NCBI GenBank assembly: GCA_001643675.2
Contig: LSRY02000011.1
Span: forward strand, 1,364,001 to 1,428,000
Direction of reading: 5' to 3'
Length of the DNA: 64,000 bases
Source: Monocercomonoides exilis
Lineage: Eukaryota; Preaxostyla; Oxymonadida; Polymastigidae
Part shown: positions 43,870 to 54,840 of the stretch, one piece after another
Numbering within the stretch: the stretch's first letter is position 1
Layout: each line of letters starts with the position of its first letter
Made by a program: the position numbers and the translations under genes
Notes under the pieces: generated by a model
What the model was told of the DNA's origin: nothing
What the model saw: the letters and a program-made list of their open reading frames with translations, nothing else
The model's database searches: none

Positions 43870-46625
43870 ATGATTTGAGAAACGTGGGGATGTGTTGTGT
43901 GAAATATTATTCGATAAGCAAAGACGTAAACAAAGAATAAAAATGAGAACAAACACGAAAAACAAAGAGTGAAAAAGTGATAATATTAAACAAGTGCAAG
44001 AGAACAATCAAGAAACATACGTGAATAGAAACACTGTAAAAACAAGCAGAAATTACTTTTGAAAGGCGATCGGAGAAGAAAATAGAAGAGAAACGTGGTT
44101 TTTGAATCACAAATTGTGTGTGAAGGGAAAAACTTTTTTTTTTTGAAAAAGTGGAAATGAAAGATTTTTTTCATTCAAATGTATTTTTCTGTTCGTTTTT
44201 TTTGAATGTGTTTAATAGTTAAGTTTTCGTTTCAATTTTTGAACTCTTTTTTCGTGAAAGATTATCTTTAAAGAATCTTTTATTTGATTGCAACTTACGT
44301 TTCAAATGAATGTTCCTTGTGTTTTTGTTTTTTATAGCACCTTAAAGCATCCATATATATGTATATATTTACCACTCTTTTGTCAAATGTTTTTCAAATG
44401 TTTCTTTCTGCTCTTTTTGTCATATTTTAACTCCTTTACAAATCAAATTGTTTAATGTTCATGCACAAATCAATTTTTCCGTTAATTTTCTCAGCAACAT
44501 ATTTATTTATTTTGTTTTTATTAAATCTTCTTCTTTATTAAAATTAGAGGATTTTTTGAATTCTTGTTCTTCAAATGTTAATTTTGTTTGACGTTTTTTA
44601 TAGTCAGCAGAAATCACTTCATTTTTTTCAATTATAATCAGACAAACACAGTTTGCAATTCAAAAAATATGTTTTGTTTGAGAAAAATGAAAATTGATTA
44701 ATAAATGAATTCTTGCGTTCTGAAAAATATTTTTTTTTTCAGTTTATTGTTCAATGAACAAGTTGTTTCAACAAACTGCAGAATGTGGAGAAAAATCTTT
44801 GGTTAGATGGTTCATAGCGACTGGTGCAAAAATAGTCTTTAAGAAGAATATTTGACCTTAAAAAACTAACTTTTACGAACGTTAAAAACTCTCAAAAAGA
44901 GAAATATTCGACAAAAAACTGAAATTTTTCAGTATTAAAAAGGCAGAAGTTAATAAAAGCTTATGATCAAACCCCTAAGATAAATAAGAGAGAATGTATC
45001 TTTAAGGTTTTTCGTTTAGAAAAAGATGGTTTATCCCTTGTCAATGTGTTTCTAATGGTTTTGTTTAACGAAAACTTTTCGTTTATTCAACTGATTCGGG
45101 TTTTTTTATTTAAAGTGGGGAAACTTTCAAAATAAAAATTTATATTGGATTTTAAAGATAGGTTTTCTCAGTTCAAAATCACTGTTATACGAAAACCACT
45201 TTAGAAAAATCATAATTGCATTCATTGGTGATAGTATAAATAAATAACAACATGAAAAATAACTTTATTTACCGGTCGTTATCTGCCCACTTACCAAATC
45301 TTTGGATTTTGAATTTGAAATTGTTCCTTTTCATTTTTTTTGCTTTGAATTTTCAACTTTTCATTGAAAACAACAATCAAAGAATCAACAGACCATTTGT
45401 GTGGGAAGCTGCGTTTTTCTTTTATTATTCAGTTTTTTGGGTCTCTTTTTGATAAAGAATAGTGATTGCGAATTTAAAAGTTGAAAAGATCACTATTGAA
45501 AAGAACTGTTGAGTTTCGGAGAGTGCGTTAAGTGATGAAATTTTTATAAATGATATTATTTTCTTGACAGAAGTTTATTGGGACGAATGAGAATAACCTT
45601 CACATTCTTTGATGAGAAAGATATTTGAATATCATGTTGAATATGTGTTATTCTTTTTGAAAAGTCGCAAATTAATAAATTTCAAAAGAAATAATATTTT
45701 CGTATTTTGACAAAATTCCTGGTTCCATTCACGAAACTTCACAAAAATGGAAATAAATATATTGATAATGTTATTATATACTTTTTAGTTAAAGTTTTCT
45801 TATACGGAAACAGAGATTTGATCATAATATGATATTTTTTTCAGATAAAAAATTTTCAAAAGATTATTTTCTCAAAAAATATTCCACACATGTGATTGTA
45901 TTTGAAATCGTCACTTTTTTCATGTGGATAATTATTTATTTGATTTATGAAAAAAAAAATACTTCTATTCGCGGAATGTGGATTTCATTTTGATTGAATA
46001 ACAGTTCAATGTTTGATGAAAAAGCGAGAGAGAGTTGTTTTATTGTTAAAGTTATCACTTTTCTGCGTTCATTTTCTAATATTCAAAAATTCAAAAATTC
46101 AAAAATTCAAAAATTCAAAAATTCAAAAATTCAAAAATTCAAAAAAATAAATAAATAAATAAATAAATAAAAAGAAAGAAAGAAATAATAAAAGATAAAA
46201 CGGAAATGAGTGAAAAATTATAAAAATTACAAATATCGTTAAAATTTCAACAACAAATATTATTTTTAGCTTTCTTTGATTTTTGTGGATTTTTTGAAGT
46301 TTTGAAATTGTTTCACCTTTCAACTTTGAATGAAAGATTTTCGATTCATAATAATTATTGATGTAATTGGTGAATAGAACTCACATAAAACTTGAACGTT
46401 ATCATTAAAATAAAACCTCATTGCTTTATAAAAACAAATAAAATCCGTCATGTGATAAAAGAGATAAAAGAAAAAAATAAAAATGAAAAATTCTGTTTTT
46501 TTAGTTCCACAACAGTGTGTCATTAAATGAATTTTAAATGTGATTTTTTATTTAAGATTTTTTCATATGGTTTGTTTTTGAAAAAGTAACACAAAAGACA
46601 TTGAGAGCAGAAAAAACTTTTTGAG
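43870..46625. other. AT-rich spacer downstream of receptor copy B
   Basis: Reverse counterpart of 2,839-5,352. No supportable gene is present. It contains an 8-bp tandem repeat, (TTCAAAAA)n, at about 46,081-46,146 followed by (AAAT)n to about 46,172, which sits where the 20.8-kb copy has a different T-rich expansion. Confidence 0.6.
46081..46172. repeat. (TTCAAAAA)n and (AAAT)n microsatellite
   Basis: About eight near-perfect copies of an 8-mer are followed by about seven copies of a tetramer. It is located at the boundary between sequence shared with copy A and sequence shared with the 20.2-20.8 kb copy. Confidence 0.9.
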
Positions 46626-47339
46626 TAGTCAGGGAGTTAACCCGGGCCGGGGAGGAAATCCGGGCCAGTGATCAGAATAAAAATTCAGAATATTAATGTA
46701 TGATTTATCCAAAAAAAAGACTTCCTTGTTTATTCAAAATAAAAAATGGATAAAACATATGGGTGATTTTTTTTGATATCATAAAAAATTCCGACGTTTG
46801 ATCATAAAAAATTTTCATTAAGGGTGGGGTTGAAAAGAAAAAAGAAAGTGATGATCTCACAAATATATTGCTCTAATTATTATTATTATTATTTATTTAT
46901 TGATTTTAATTTGTTTCCAATTGTTTTAATTACAAATTTTGAAAAAAACGAAAAAAATTATTCTATAAATATCAAAACTGAAGCAAACAGAACGAAACAC
47001 ACGTTCAAACGTTAATAAAACACGATAAATATTATTCCAATGCGTTATTAATCTATTTCTTATTTAAATATTTGCAAAATAATGTCATTGCAAAGAAATT
47101 ATAAAATTTATTTTGTTGATCATAAAATTTTTGTTGTTTACAAAAAATTTTCAAAACAAACATTGACAAATTTGATAGAAAAAAAGGCATTAATCGAATA
47201 AACAACAATTTGTTGTTTATACATGTTAAAAACAAACAATTCTTTTTTTAAAAGTCATTTTGAATAATTGATCAACGTTGTCAAAAGAAATAAAAGAAAA
47301 AATCTATGAAATTCATGCTCCACTTTTAACACTGAAAAA
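46626..47339. other. AT-rich region with GC-rich patch at duplication breakpoint
   Basis: Immediately beyond the duplication end is a ~40-bp GC-rich patch (46,630-46,672) with CCGGGCC twice in direct orientation. The rest is A/T-rich with no gene. Confidence 0.5.
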
Positions 47340-48785
47340 GATTTCACCTTGCAACCGTTCTCACATCATTTTCCTCATCTTTAAACCTTCCGCACCCCAC
47401 TCATTCTCATTTCACTTCTTTTTTTTATCATTTTATATCTAGACATTCACCACTTCAGCTTCTTTCCTTTTGTCGCACTGATTCTTTTCCATGCAGGTTC
47501 TGCAAACACTCCTATCGTCTGCGATGGCTGATGAAGAAGAAGGGCGTGTGCCCATTGATCCAACTGCATCTCCGCTGTCTCCTTGAATGGGCTATTTCTC
47601 CACATTGCAGCTGCATCCACTTTCACCGTACTTGTATCTCATCTATTTGCTTTCTCTTTCTTCGCTGATTCTTCACAAGTGGCCGTCTTCCCGTCTGCTC
47701 TGACCAGCTCAACAGCTTCGAGGCTGAGTGCCTCAGAACCCAGAACAGCCTTCACTTTTGACTCATCAAACATCTGCAACATCGTGAGTTCAGGTGACAG
47801 AAAGGTTCTTGTGTGAACAACTCGTGGAAGCGAAGATACTGTTGAGGGCTGACAGCAATGATGCGCCTTCATAACGATTATTCACGGCTTATTTCATCGG
47901 CACACATCTTCACACAGTACATATGCTCCCATTCAATAAGCATAGGCATTGACCATTTATCGATTGGAAAAAGCGTGAAAGCGCCCCTTCCATCCCTCTC
48001 TTTATCTCCACCTCCACTTTGCATTGAATGATTCCTTCGTGGCTAAGGATTTATTTCTCAGATGCCCAACATCATCAACCAAATCGACGAGTCCTTCTTT
48101 TCCATCAACGTCATCCAGCCCTCTCTCTCCAAAAACACCTTTTCTGCGGCTCCGACTCCTGCTCTCCCTCCCTCGACACCGATCCAGATGTCTATATCCT
48201 CCCATTTCATCACCTTCTACCGCGCCCACCAGATATTCGTTTGCCGAGACATACACCATCTATAATGTCCGATTCGAATCAGTCACTGGAAGCCTTGTTC
48301 TTGTTCACTTCACCACATATATTCCGTTTTTGTTAAGTTTCTCAGCGCTTCTCTCATATAAAAGCCGGATCTCCTTCCGTTCCTCTTGATCGTCCATACG
48401 CTATTCTGTCTTTAACCTTGATGAATAATACTTTGATGTATCTCTCTAACTTCTTTTCATTCGCTGGCCTGTTCTTTTACCTCAATTCTGAACTGCTATG
48501 TGCTTGCAAGGGAGCACTTCACTTTTCAAAACCTGCTCTTCGTGATCGCACATCATACTGATTTTTTCTCTTCCACATCATCCTTTCCTCTTTCAACGCT
48601 CCCTCGTCCGAGCTTGTGTTAGATGATTGCTCCGACAGCTCGGTAGAACATCTTATCGCTATAGATGTCGTAATTGCTGTTAAAGAAATATTCCTTCATA
48701 CTTTTATCCAAATCGATCAGAAAGCTCCTTTGTTTTGATGCGCTTTATCTTTACTATCATTTTTCTCGGCTAGCTCTGTAGAAGC

Positions 48786-49334
48786 ATGTTTGTTGGCCAC
48801 TTTCAACTCACCAACGACGTCCTCTCCATTCTGAATTACCCCTCCACGCTCCGCAATCTTATCTGCTCCAACTCCTGTGTTCTAAACATCGCCTCACTCA
48901 ATGGAGGACGCTGTATGCCACCTGATACATCCTTGTTACTCCTCAAAAGCGGATATGCTCTCTTCTGCGTTGCTTCTCAACACCCTCCCCCACTCTTTGT
49001 TGCTGTTCTCCAAGGCACTCATGAAAAAGAAGCATCATACAAAATGATTCAGATATTCAACAAACTCTTCTTGCTTCGTTGTCGCTTCCTGTTCTGGTCC
49101 GTTATCGTCTTTTGTTCCAACTTCTCCCCCTTTCCATTTAACTTTTGCATTTTTTCAAATCTCTTAATTATTTTCAATCCGATTTCCATTCATCATTTTT
49201 TGCCAATGCATGCTCTTCTTTCTCTTAATCTTCATTCTCTTCATCATCTCGTCAATCTTCTTCTCATTTTCAACTGTTTTTTTTTTTCTTCAGAAATACC
49301 CTTCTTCTTTCTTTCTGTAATCATCCCATATTAA
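48786..49334 (+). other. 182-codon open frame of doubtful status
   Basis: An open plus-strand frame beginning at ATG 48,786 with varied composition (MFVGHFQLTNDVLSILNYPS near the start, Phe/Leu-rich after residue ~100). It lies opposite the decayed minus-strand tract, has no recognisable domain, and its hydrophobic end is typical of a frame antisense to Lys/Glu-rich sequence. I give it low weight. Confidence 0.2.
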
Positions 49335-49434
49335 GATGAGACAAAAAAAAAAGAAGAAATCCAATCAAATGAAGAAAGAGATGATGATGAAAAAGTGGTG
49401 TTATATGATATTTTTGCACACAAAGAAGATGAAA

Positions 49435-49790
49435 TAGAAGAAGAGGAAGAGGAAGAGGAAGAAGAAGAAGAGGAAGAAAGAACGAAATCAGTTTGGCGTT
49501 CAGAATGAAGTGATGAAGAGATTGCTTGGCTTGTTGGAGAAGAAGAAGAAGATGATGATGAAGATGAAGAAGAAGAAGAAGGTGAAGAAGAAGAAGAAGA
49601 AGAAGAAGAAGAAGATGATGATGATGATGATGATGATGATGAAGATGAAGAAGAAGAAGAAGGGGAAGAAGAAGAAGAAGAAGAAGAAGAAGAAGAGGAG
49701 GAGGAGGAGGAGGAAGAAGAAGAAGAAGAGGAAGAAGAATACGAAGAAGACGACGAAGAAGAAAATTGGTGGCAGTCAAAGGAGGGTTTG
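49435..49790. repeat. GAA/GAT/GGA trinucleotide low-complexity tract
   Basis: About 350 bp of purine-rich triplets (GAAGAA, GATGAT, GAGGAG). Read on the minus strand it gives poly-Ser. It marks the middle of the decayed tract. Confidence 0.9.
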
Positions 49791-52368
49791 TAATGAAAGT
49801 GATCGAAGTTGCATTTGAACACGTTTCAGTTGCAGCTTCTTTCTCCACATCCGTAGAAGAGGTTGCAAAAGAGCGAGATATTTGGACATAGCAACATTCA
49901 GTTGCATCACAATCAACTGGCCGTGATGACGATTAGAAGGAAGATGATATAAAAGAAGATGCAAATTCTTGGTGCTCAGTTCTTTCAGCAGCCGCTCCTT
50001 CAAATTGTTCAGATTGATATGAATTAGTCCATTCATTCAGCGCTTTTTTGAACGATTTTGGTGCTTGCATGCTTGTGGCATCCTTCTCAGTATCTTCTTC
50101 TTCACTCTCTCTTTCACTCTTTCTTCATCTAAGTCTCCTTTTCTAACTTTTTCAAGTTCTTTGTTACTTCCGTTTTTTAATTTCTTTTTTTCCCCACTTT
50201 CATCTGCCTTGATTGCAATTCACCACTATCTCTCTCATCTCCTCGATCTCCTTTATCTTCTAAATCATCCTTTTCCCTCTTCATTTACTTCTCTTTCTGT
50301 TTCTTTCGAACTGTTCACTCAACAAAATGAATCAGAATTCCCGTGATTGTTAATAAATAAGGTTCATCTTTCCCTTTTGCCTCTGGTTCAACAGAACTCC
50401 CAATCTGATAACCAGCACTTCTTCTGTGCGGATGAATACAAACAGAATAAGTACAAAGCAAACCTAGTGGAAACGCAGAAAAATAAAGAAAAGAAAAGAA
50501 GAATGGGAAAGCTGCTGCTTATTCCGTGCCTGTGAATGCTTCCAGAGTTGCAGCGGCGAACAGCAGAAGATAAAAAAATGAATTTCTGGAGGCTGAGCAA
50601 AGCCGCCTTTCCTGCTGAGCACTATCTGAAAGTTGCTGAATTCTTCTGATTGAGTCGCCGAATTAAGTTTATTGTTATCGCTCAAGTTGCCAAGCTGACT
50701 CATCCCATTCGTTTCTCCATCGCATTTAACTTTTGAAATAAAATTATCAAAAGAAGAAGCTATTCCTTTTTCATCCTTCATCTTCTCCTTTTTCTCATCT
50801 TCTTCTTTGCTTTCATCTGATAACATTTCTTTAGAATCATCTTCCATCAATTGTTGATGTATTCTCCTTATCGAAGAAACAGCTCTTCCAAAAATGTTTA
50901 TGCTGTGATAGAATCGTTTGGAATGACTGCTGAATGAAGAGAGAAGATGCGCCCAGTCATTTTTGGTGACATATGTGTGCGGAGAACAAGTTGTGGAGAT
51001 TATTTGGCTGGATGAAGAAGAAGAAGAAGGAGGAGGAGGAGGAAGAAGAAGAGGAGGAGGAGGAAAAGAAGGAAGAGGAAGAAGAAGGAAAAGACAAAAT
51101 TTTTGTCAGGATCGTCGAAACTTGCGAGTGATGATGATGCTGACGTACATCTTTGTTGTCAACATTATGAATAAAAGGCGCTCTCTGCTCTTTCTTCGTT
51201 CTCATCCCTGGTGCTCCCTTTGGAGTTCGATAAGTCAGTCCTTTTTCTGTTTTTCCTTCATTTTCCTCCTCTCTATCTCCTTCTTCTCCGTCTCTTCCTC
51301 TTCCTCTCCATACGGGCCATATCCAATCTGCGAAGCACATTCCACAAAGTTGCCTATTGTAAATTCACTTGGCTGCGTTATCAGTAAATGTTGCACTTGA
51401 TTCGTTCTGAAGATGCAGGTTGAGCCAAAATCCATTCGAACATCTCGTTCTGCTGGCGCCGCACATGTTAAGGACAATCTGAATCATCTGAAAAGTCGTT
51501 TGCTTCGTCGTTTTCTTCGTATTTTTCATCTTCGCTCGCTTCGTAGAAGGAGTCTGAAAAAGCAAATCGATGGTGAGAATAAATTTGTGGAGAAGAAGAG
51601 GAAGATAATGATGGTGTATTCCGATGATTTCTTGTATCTATGTCCTGCGCTCGTGACGAATTCTGTTTGTGTTCCTTTTGCTTTGCCTTCTTTTCGGTAT
51701 TTTGTTCTCATTCATCATTAAGCCTATTTTCCACAGTGTCTTTGATCACCTACTCTCTGAAGAAGTTCGATTCGCTCCAGTCTAATTCTTCTTTTTGCAG
51801 CTTGCTTAATTCGTCCTTTTCATCTTTCAATCTCTTCTGTTTTGCATTTTCTTCGTATCTTCGCTTTTTGTGTTCTGAATCACTCATTACTCCTTCTTCC
51901 TCTTTATATTTATCTCATCTTCCTCTATCTTCCTCCTCTTCCTCTCCATTTCCATCTCCCTCTTTTCTTCTCTTTCTCTTTCTCGCTCTTCTCATCTGTT
52001 TCCCTGCCATTTCTCTTCACTGCTGCTTGTTCTGAAAGATGCCGTGCTTTCCCACTGCCACGATGCCTTCAAGGATGCCAACAACCACTCCGCTCATGAA
52101 ACATTCGGAGGAAAAACGAGAAGTCGAATCGAAGCTCATCTCAGGCTCCGTCTTCATCACGCTCATCGCTTCTGACCGAGAGTCGGTGGTGGATTTGGAA
52201 GAAGAAGATGATGATGAGGATAAGGATGAGGAAGATAACGAAGAAGGAGAAGGCACGTGATGTGGTTTTGCCTCGTTTTTTGAAAAAGGAGAAGTGCATT
52301 TTTGATGTTATTGAAGATCGAGAATTTTGAAGATGAATGCATATTATTATCAACTAAGAAAATCAACA

Positions 52369-53736
52369 AAATTCTCTTCTTCAGGATTTTGTCTTCTTCA
52401 GCCGAAAAGAAACCTCAGAATCCTTTTCACTTTCAGCTCAATCATCCCCCCTCTCCAACAAAAAAGTGAAATATTGAGCGATCTCTTTTTCATTCCATTT
52501 CTTTCGATTTTTCACTTCCCCTTTTTTCACAAAAAATCATCTTTCCTCAAAAATAATTCTTTGCCAAAGCCCAATGCTGGGAATCTTCGAAATATCTTGA
52601 ATTTCATCTGTCTGTCTTTATTTTTTCCCCCAAACTTTTCTTTTTATTCTTCAAAATCATCTTATCCTTCGCTCTTTCAGCATTCTTAAAACAAAATAAT
52701 AATCACTTCAAAAAAACAACAACAACAAACCTTCCAAACTTTTTTATTGGCAATATCTATATTTTATTCAGTTGGTATCTGTTTTCCTCCAATTAAATTT
52801 TTTTATTCCTTCCTTTTTCAAGTGTTTCATCATCTGATTTGCCAACCATCCTTTCCAGAAGTCATTTTAGCTTCAAATGCATTGATTTCCCTTCCTTCTG
52901 AAAAATGTGAAATTTATGCATTCTGCTCAATTCCACCCTCATCATTGAAAAATATCCTGTTTTTCCGTCTGAAAATATAACTCCAATTCCCTTCCCAATC
53001 CCTTCACCCTGTGCACTTTTCGTATGAATTCGCTCTCCCAACTCGATGGTCAGCCTGCACAATGAGATATCCCGCTTTCATTCATTTTCATTCTTTTTGA
53101 CCTGCTGCCCCTAAAACAACACAAAAAACATCAACAGGCTAATATTCATATATGGAAAAATAAATAAATATCGAACTTCCTTCTCTGCCTTTTTATTAGC
53201 AATTATTCTTTTCCTCATCAATCATACAAATATTTTCACTTAAAACAAAGAAAGAACACGTGTTGATTTCCTAGAAGAAAGATTTGTTTTAAAGCATGTG
53301 TTTTCCTCATAAGTTAACAAAAAAACAAACCTCGATACAACGTCAATGTGGAGAAAAATTGTTGAAAGAATATTTTGAAATAAAGTTATGGAATTTTTTT
53401 CTAATTGAAAAGAGTGCAAAACACACATTTTTTTAATCATTTTTAATGAATATTGTTGTTTTAATAATTATGAAATGTATGAACGCAAATAGAAAATACA
53501 CATTTTCTCGTTCTTAAAAGAACAAAAAAGAAAAAAATTTTCACAGATTTTTGATCTGAAAATTTGAGATACATTTTTCGAAAAAGAGGTCACACCTTGG
53601 CACCCCTTTTTTTGATATATTTCACACACCTTCATAACAGCAAATCGATTCGTGCAAAAAAAATGCCACCCAAGGTGTGACCCTCGTGGGATACCTTAAA
53701 AATATTTTTTCCAATTGATCTTATCCAAAATTTTTT
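52369..53736. repeat. Left terminal inverted repeat (~1.37 kb)
   Basis: Exact or nearly exact reverse complement of 59,534-60,902. It includes a 66-codon frame (53,240-53,440, minus) that recurs unchanged in the other arm, but both are more likely repeat sequence than genes. Near the inner end GGTCACACCTTGG (53,589-53,601) faces its own reverse complement about 80 bp away, a likely subterminal protein-binding or hairpin site. Confidence 0.9.
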
Positions 53737-54301
53737 GTGTTTGAAAATTATTATTTTAAATGTTTATTATTTGGAGAATAACAAAATATATTTGATATTT
53801 GCATTTGTAATTTACACACTTAATTTAGTGAGATTCATGAATTTTTTTTTTTTATTTTTTATTTTTTTTTTTTGTGAAAAACATATTGAAATTAAGAATT
53901 ATCTTTCATCGATATTATTTATAACTTGTTTTTTTTTAAAAAATTACAATTATAAATTCATTTGTTTTATAATTTTGAACATTAATGTTGTGTATTATTG
54001 TTGATTAAAATTTTTAAGTTATCAAACCAGTTCACTTTGCACAATGTTGGATATGTTTCAAAATTAATGAATTGGTTCTTTGAAACAACAACAAACAAAC
54101 AAAAAAACTGAAACACTTGAAAAACAAAAAAAAAAAAACAAATAAAAACAATTTCAAAAAACTTTTTGCAACATCAAACGATATACAAAATAAACAATAT
54201 TAACATCTTGTTCATTCTAGCAAACACAAACTTATTCGTTTTCAATTTCATTCTCTCGAAATTCTCACTCATCATTATCAAATTACCAAATATTCTGAAC
54301 A
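53737..54301. other. AT-rich inner sequence of the element
   Basis: T-rich then A-rich non-coding DNA between the left inverted repeat and the small convergent ORF. I see no gene. Confidence 0.5.
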
Positions 54302-54601
54302 ATGAAAGGAAAAAGAAAAGGTTGCACCAAAACAGCTGATTTATGGAATCAATGGCAATACCAAACAAAAAAGATAGCAAATACTTCAAGTACAAAAACT
54401 AACTTGACTGTTTTTCTTTTGTTTTCCATCACATCGACACTTTCTGATATTTCTCTTGTCCAAACTCAAAAAGATCAAATTCAACAAAGAAAAAAGGCAG
54501 ACACAATGATAAAACATCACTTCACACTCTCAACTACACTCCTTTCCAAAAATCAAATCCAAAAATCATTGAAACTCTTCACAACACCCATCAAAAAATG
54601 A
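54302..54601 (+). CDS. Small Lys/Thr/Ser-rich ORF convergent with the transposase gene
   Basis: An open frame of 99 codons from ATG 54,302 to TGA, inside the element core. It begins with basic residues (MKGKRKGCTKTADLWNQWQY), has a short hydrophobic patch (VFLLFSITSTL) and ends basic. No family is recognised. Its position, filling the only other space in the core with its 3' end pointing at the structured RNA, is the main reason to report it. It may be an accessory gene of the element or chance. Confidence 0.3.
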   Translation: MKGKRKGCTKTADLWNQWQYQTKKIANTSSTKTNLTVFLLFSITSTLSDISLVQTQKDQIQQRKKADTMIKHHFTLSTTLLSKNQIQKSLKLFTTPIKK

Positions 54602-54704
54602 ATCTCTGCTTAGACATATATCGATAAAATGCGGGACAATAACCAATTCTATAATAGGGACATCATAGGGACAAAAACCACAAGAAAACAATCGGATTCT
54701 AACT

Positions 54705-54830
54705 GTTGTGCACCTGGGAGGCTGTTCGTCGTATCCAGGTCCGGATAAAGCAGCCCGAAGGCTGCAATATCTAATACGAACAGTCATGTCCAGCACCCTT
54801 CCGATAGAGTGCTAGCTAAGCATGCACAAC
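54705..54830 (-). ncRNA. Compact structured RNA element with pseudoknot, 3' of the USP-transposase stop codon
   Basis: A ~126-nt block of much higher GC than its surroundings closes on itself with GTTGTGCA/TGCACAAC (54,705-54,712 and 54,823-54,830). On the minus strand it contains AGCACUCU/AGGGUGCU with a 6-nt loop (54,792-54,813), a six-pair GCAGCC/GGCUGC hairpin with a canonical cUUCGg tetraloop (54,750-54,765) extended by GAUA/UAUC, and CCUGG/CCAGG (54,713-54,717 and 54,735-54,739). The loop of that last helix (54,722-54,734) is complementary to 54,774-54,783 and would form a pseudoknot. I prefer the minus strand because of the UUCG loop. It starts 10 nt past the stop codon at 54,841-54,843. 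No named ribozyme or RNA family fits; a transcript-processing, translation or transposition signal is conjecture. Confidence 0.65.
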
Positions 54831-54840
54831 AACTAGTTTC

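Larger units (their letters stand above)
35691..46625. repeat. Right arm of ~10.7 kb inverted duplication
   Basis: Reverse-complement counterpart of 2,839-13,534, containing the second receptor gene and its 3' spacer. It stops at 46,625, 6-7 nt before the position where the tRNA-Leu would begin. The tRNA itself is missing and replaced by unrelated sequence with a GC-rich patch. The distal ~500 bp is closer to the 20.2-20.8 kb copy than to the left arm. Confidence 0.9.
47340..52260 (-). pseudogene. Large decayed minus-strand gene tract, Ser/Glu-rich protein
   Basis: On the minus strand, successive protein-like segments occur in shifting frames: SDSEHKKRRYEENAKQKR and DEKDELSKLQKEELDWSES (about 51,890-51,770), MIQIVLNMCGASRTRCSNGF (about 51,500), SEFTIGNFVECASQIGYGPY (about 51,370-51,310), SFDNFISKVKCDGETNGMSQ (about 50,760-50,690), a Ser/Asp/Glu simple repeat (49,440-49,780), a charged frame at 48,259-48,002, and MLQMFDESKVKAVLGSEALS then LEAVELVRADGKTATCEESA (about 47,790-47,680). 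Stops and frame changes interrupt all of them. The C/T-rich plus strand contrasts with AT-rich non-coding DNA. I recognise no domain. Some pieces may be exons of a spliced gene or reflect consensus errors in the assembly. Confidence 0.35.

Noticed and set aside
2839-46625. Inverted duplication as a pure assembly artefact
   Set aside because: The arms differ by many substitutions, indels and two strongly divergent coding blocks, so they are distinct loci rather than one locus assembled twice.
53240-53440. 66-codon frame present identically in both long inverted repeats
   Set aside because: Identity follows from repeat duplication; composition is not distinctive and two copies do not give independent support for coding.
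54735-54756. Plus-strand CAGGTCCGGATAAAGCAGC resembles the conserved helix 8 motif of SRP RNA
   Set aside because: The tetraloop and its closing pairs do not fit, and GCAGC is instead part of a perfect six-pair hairpin. No other SRP RNA domain is visible.
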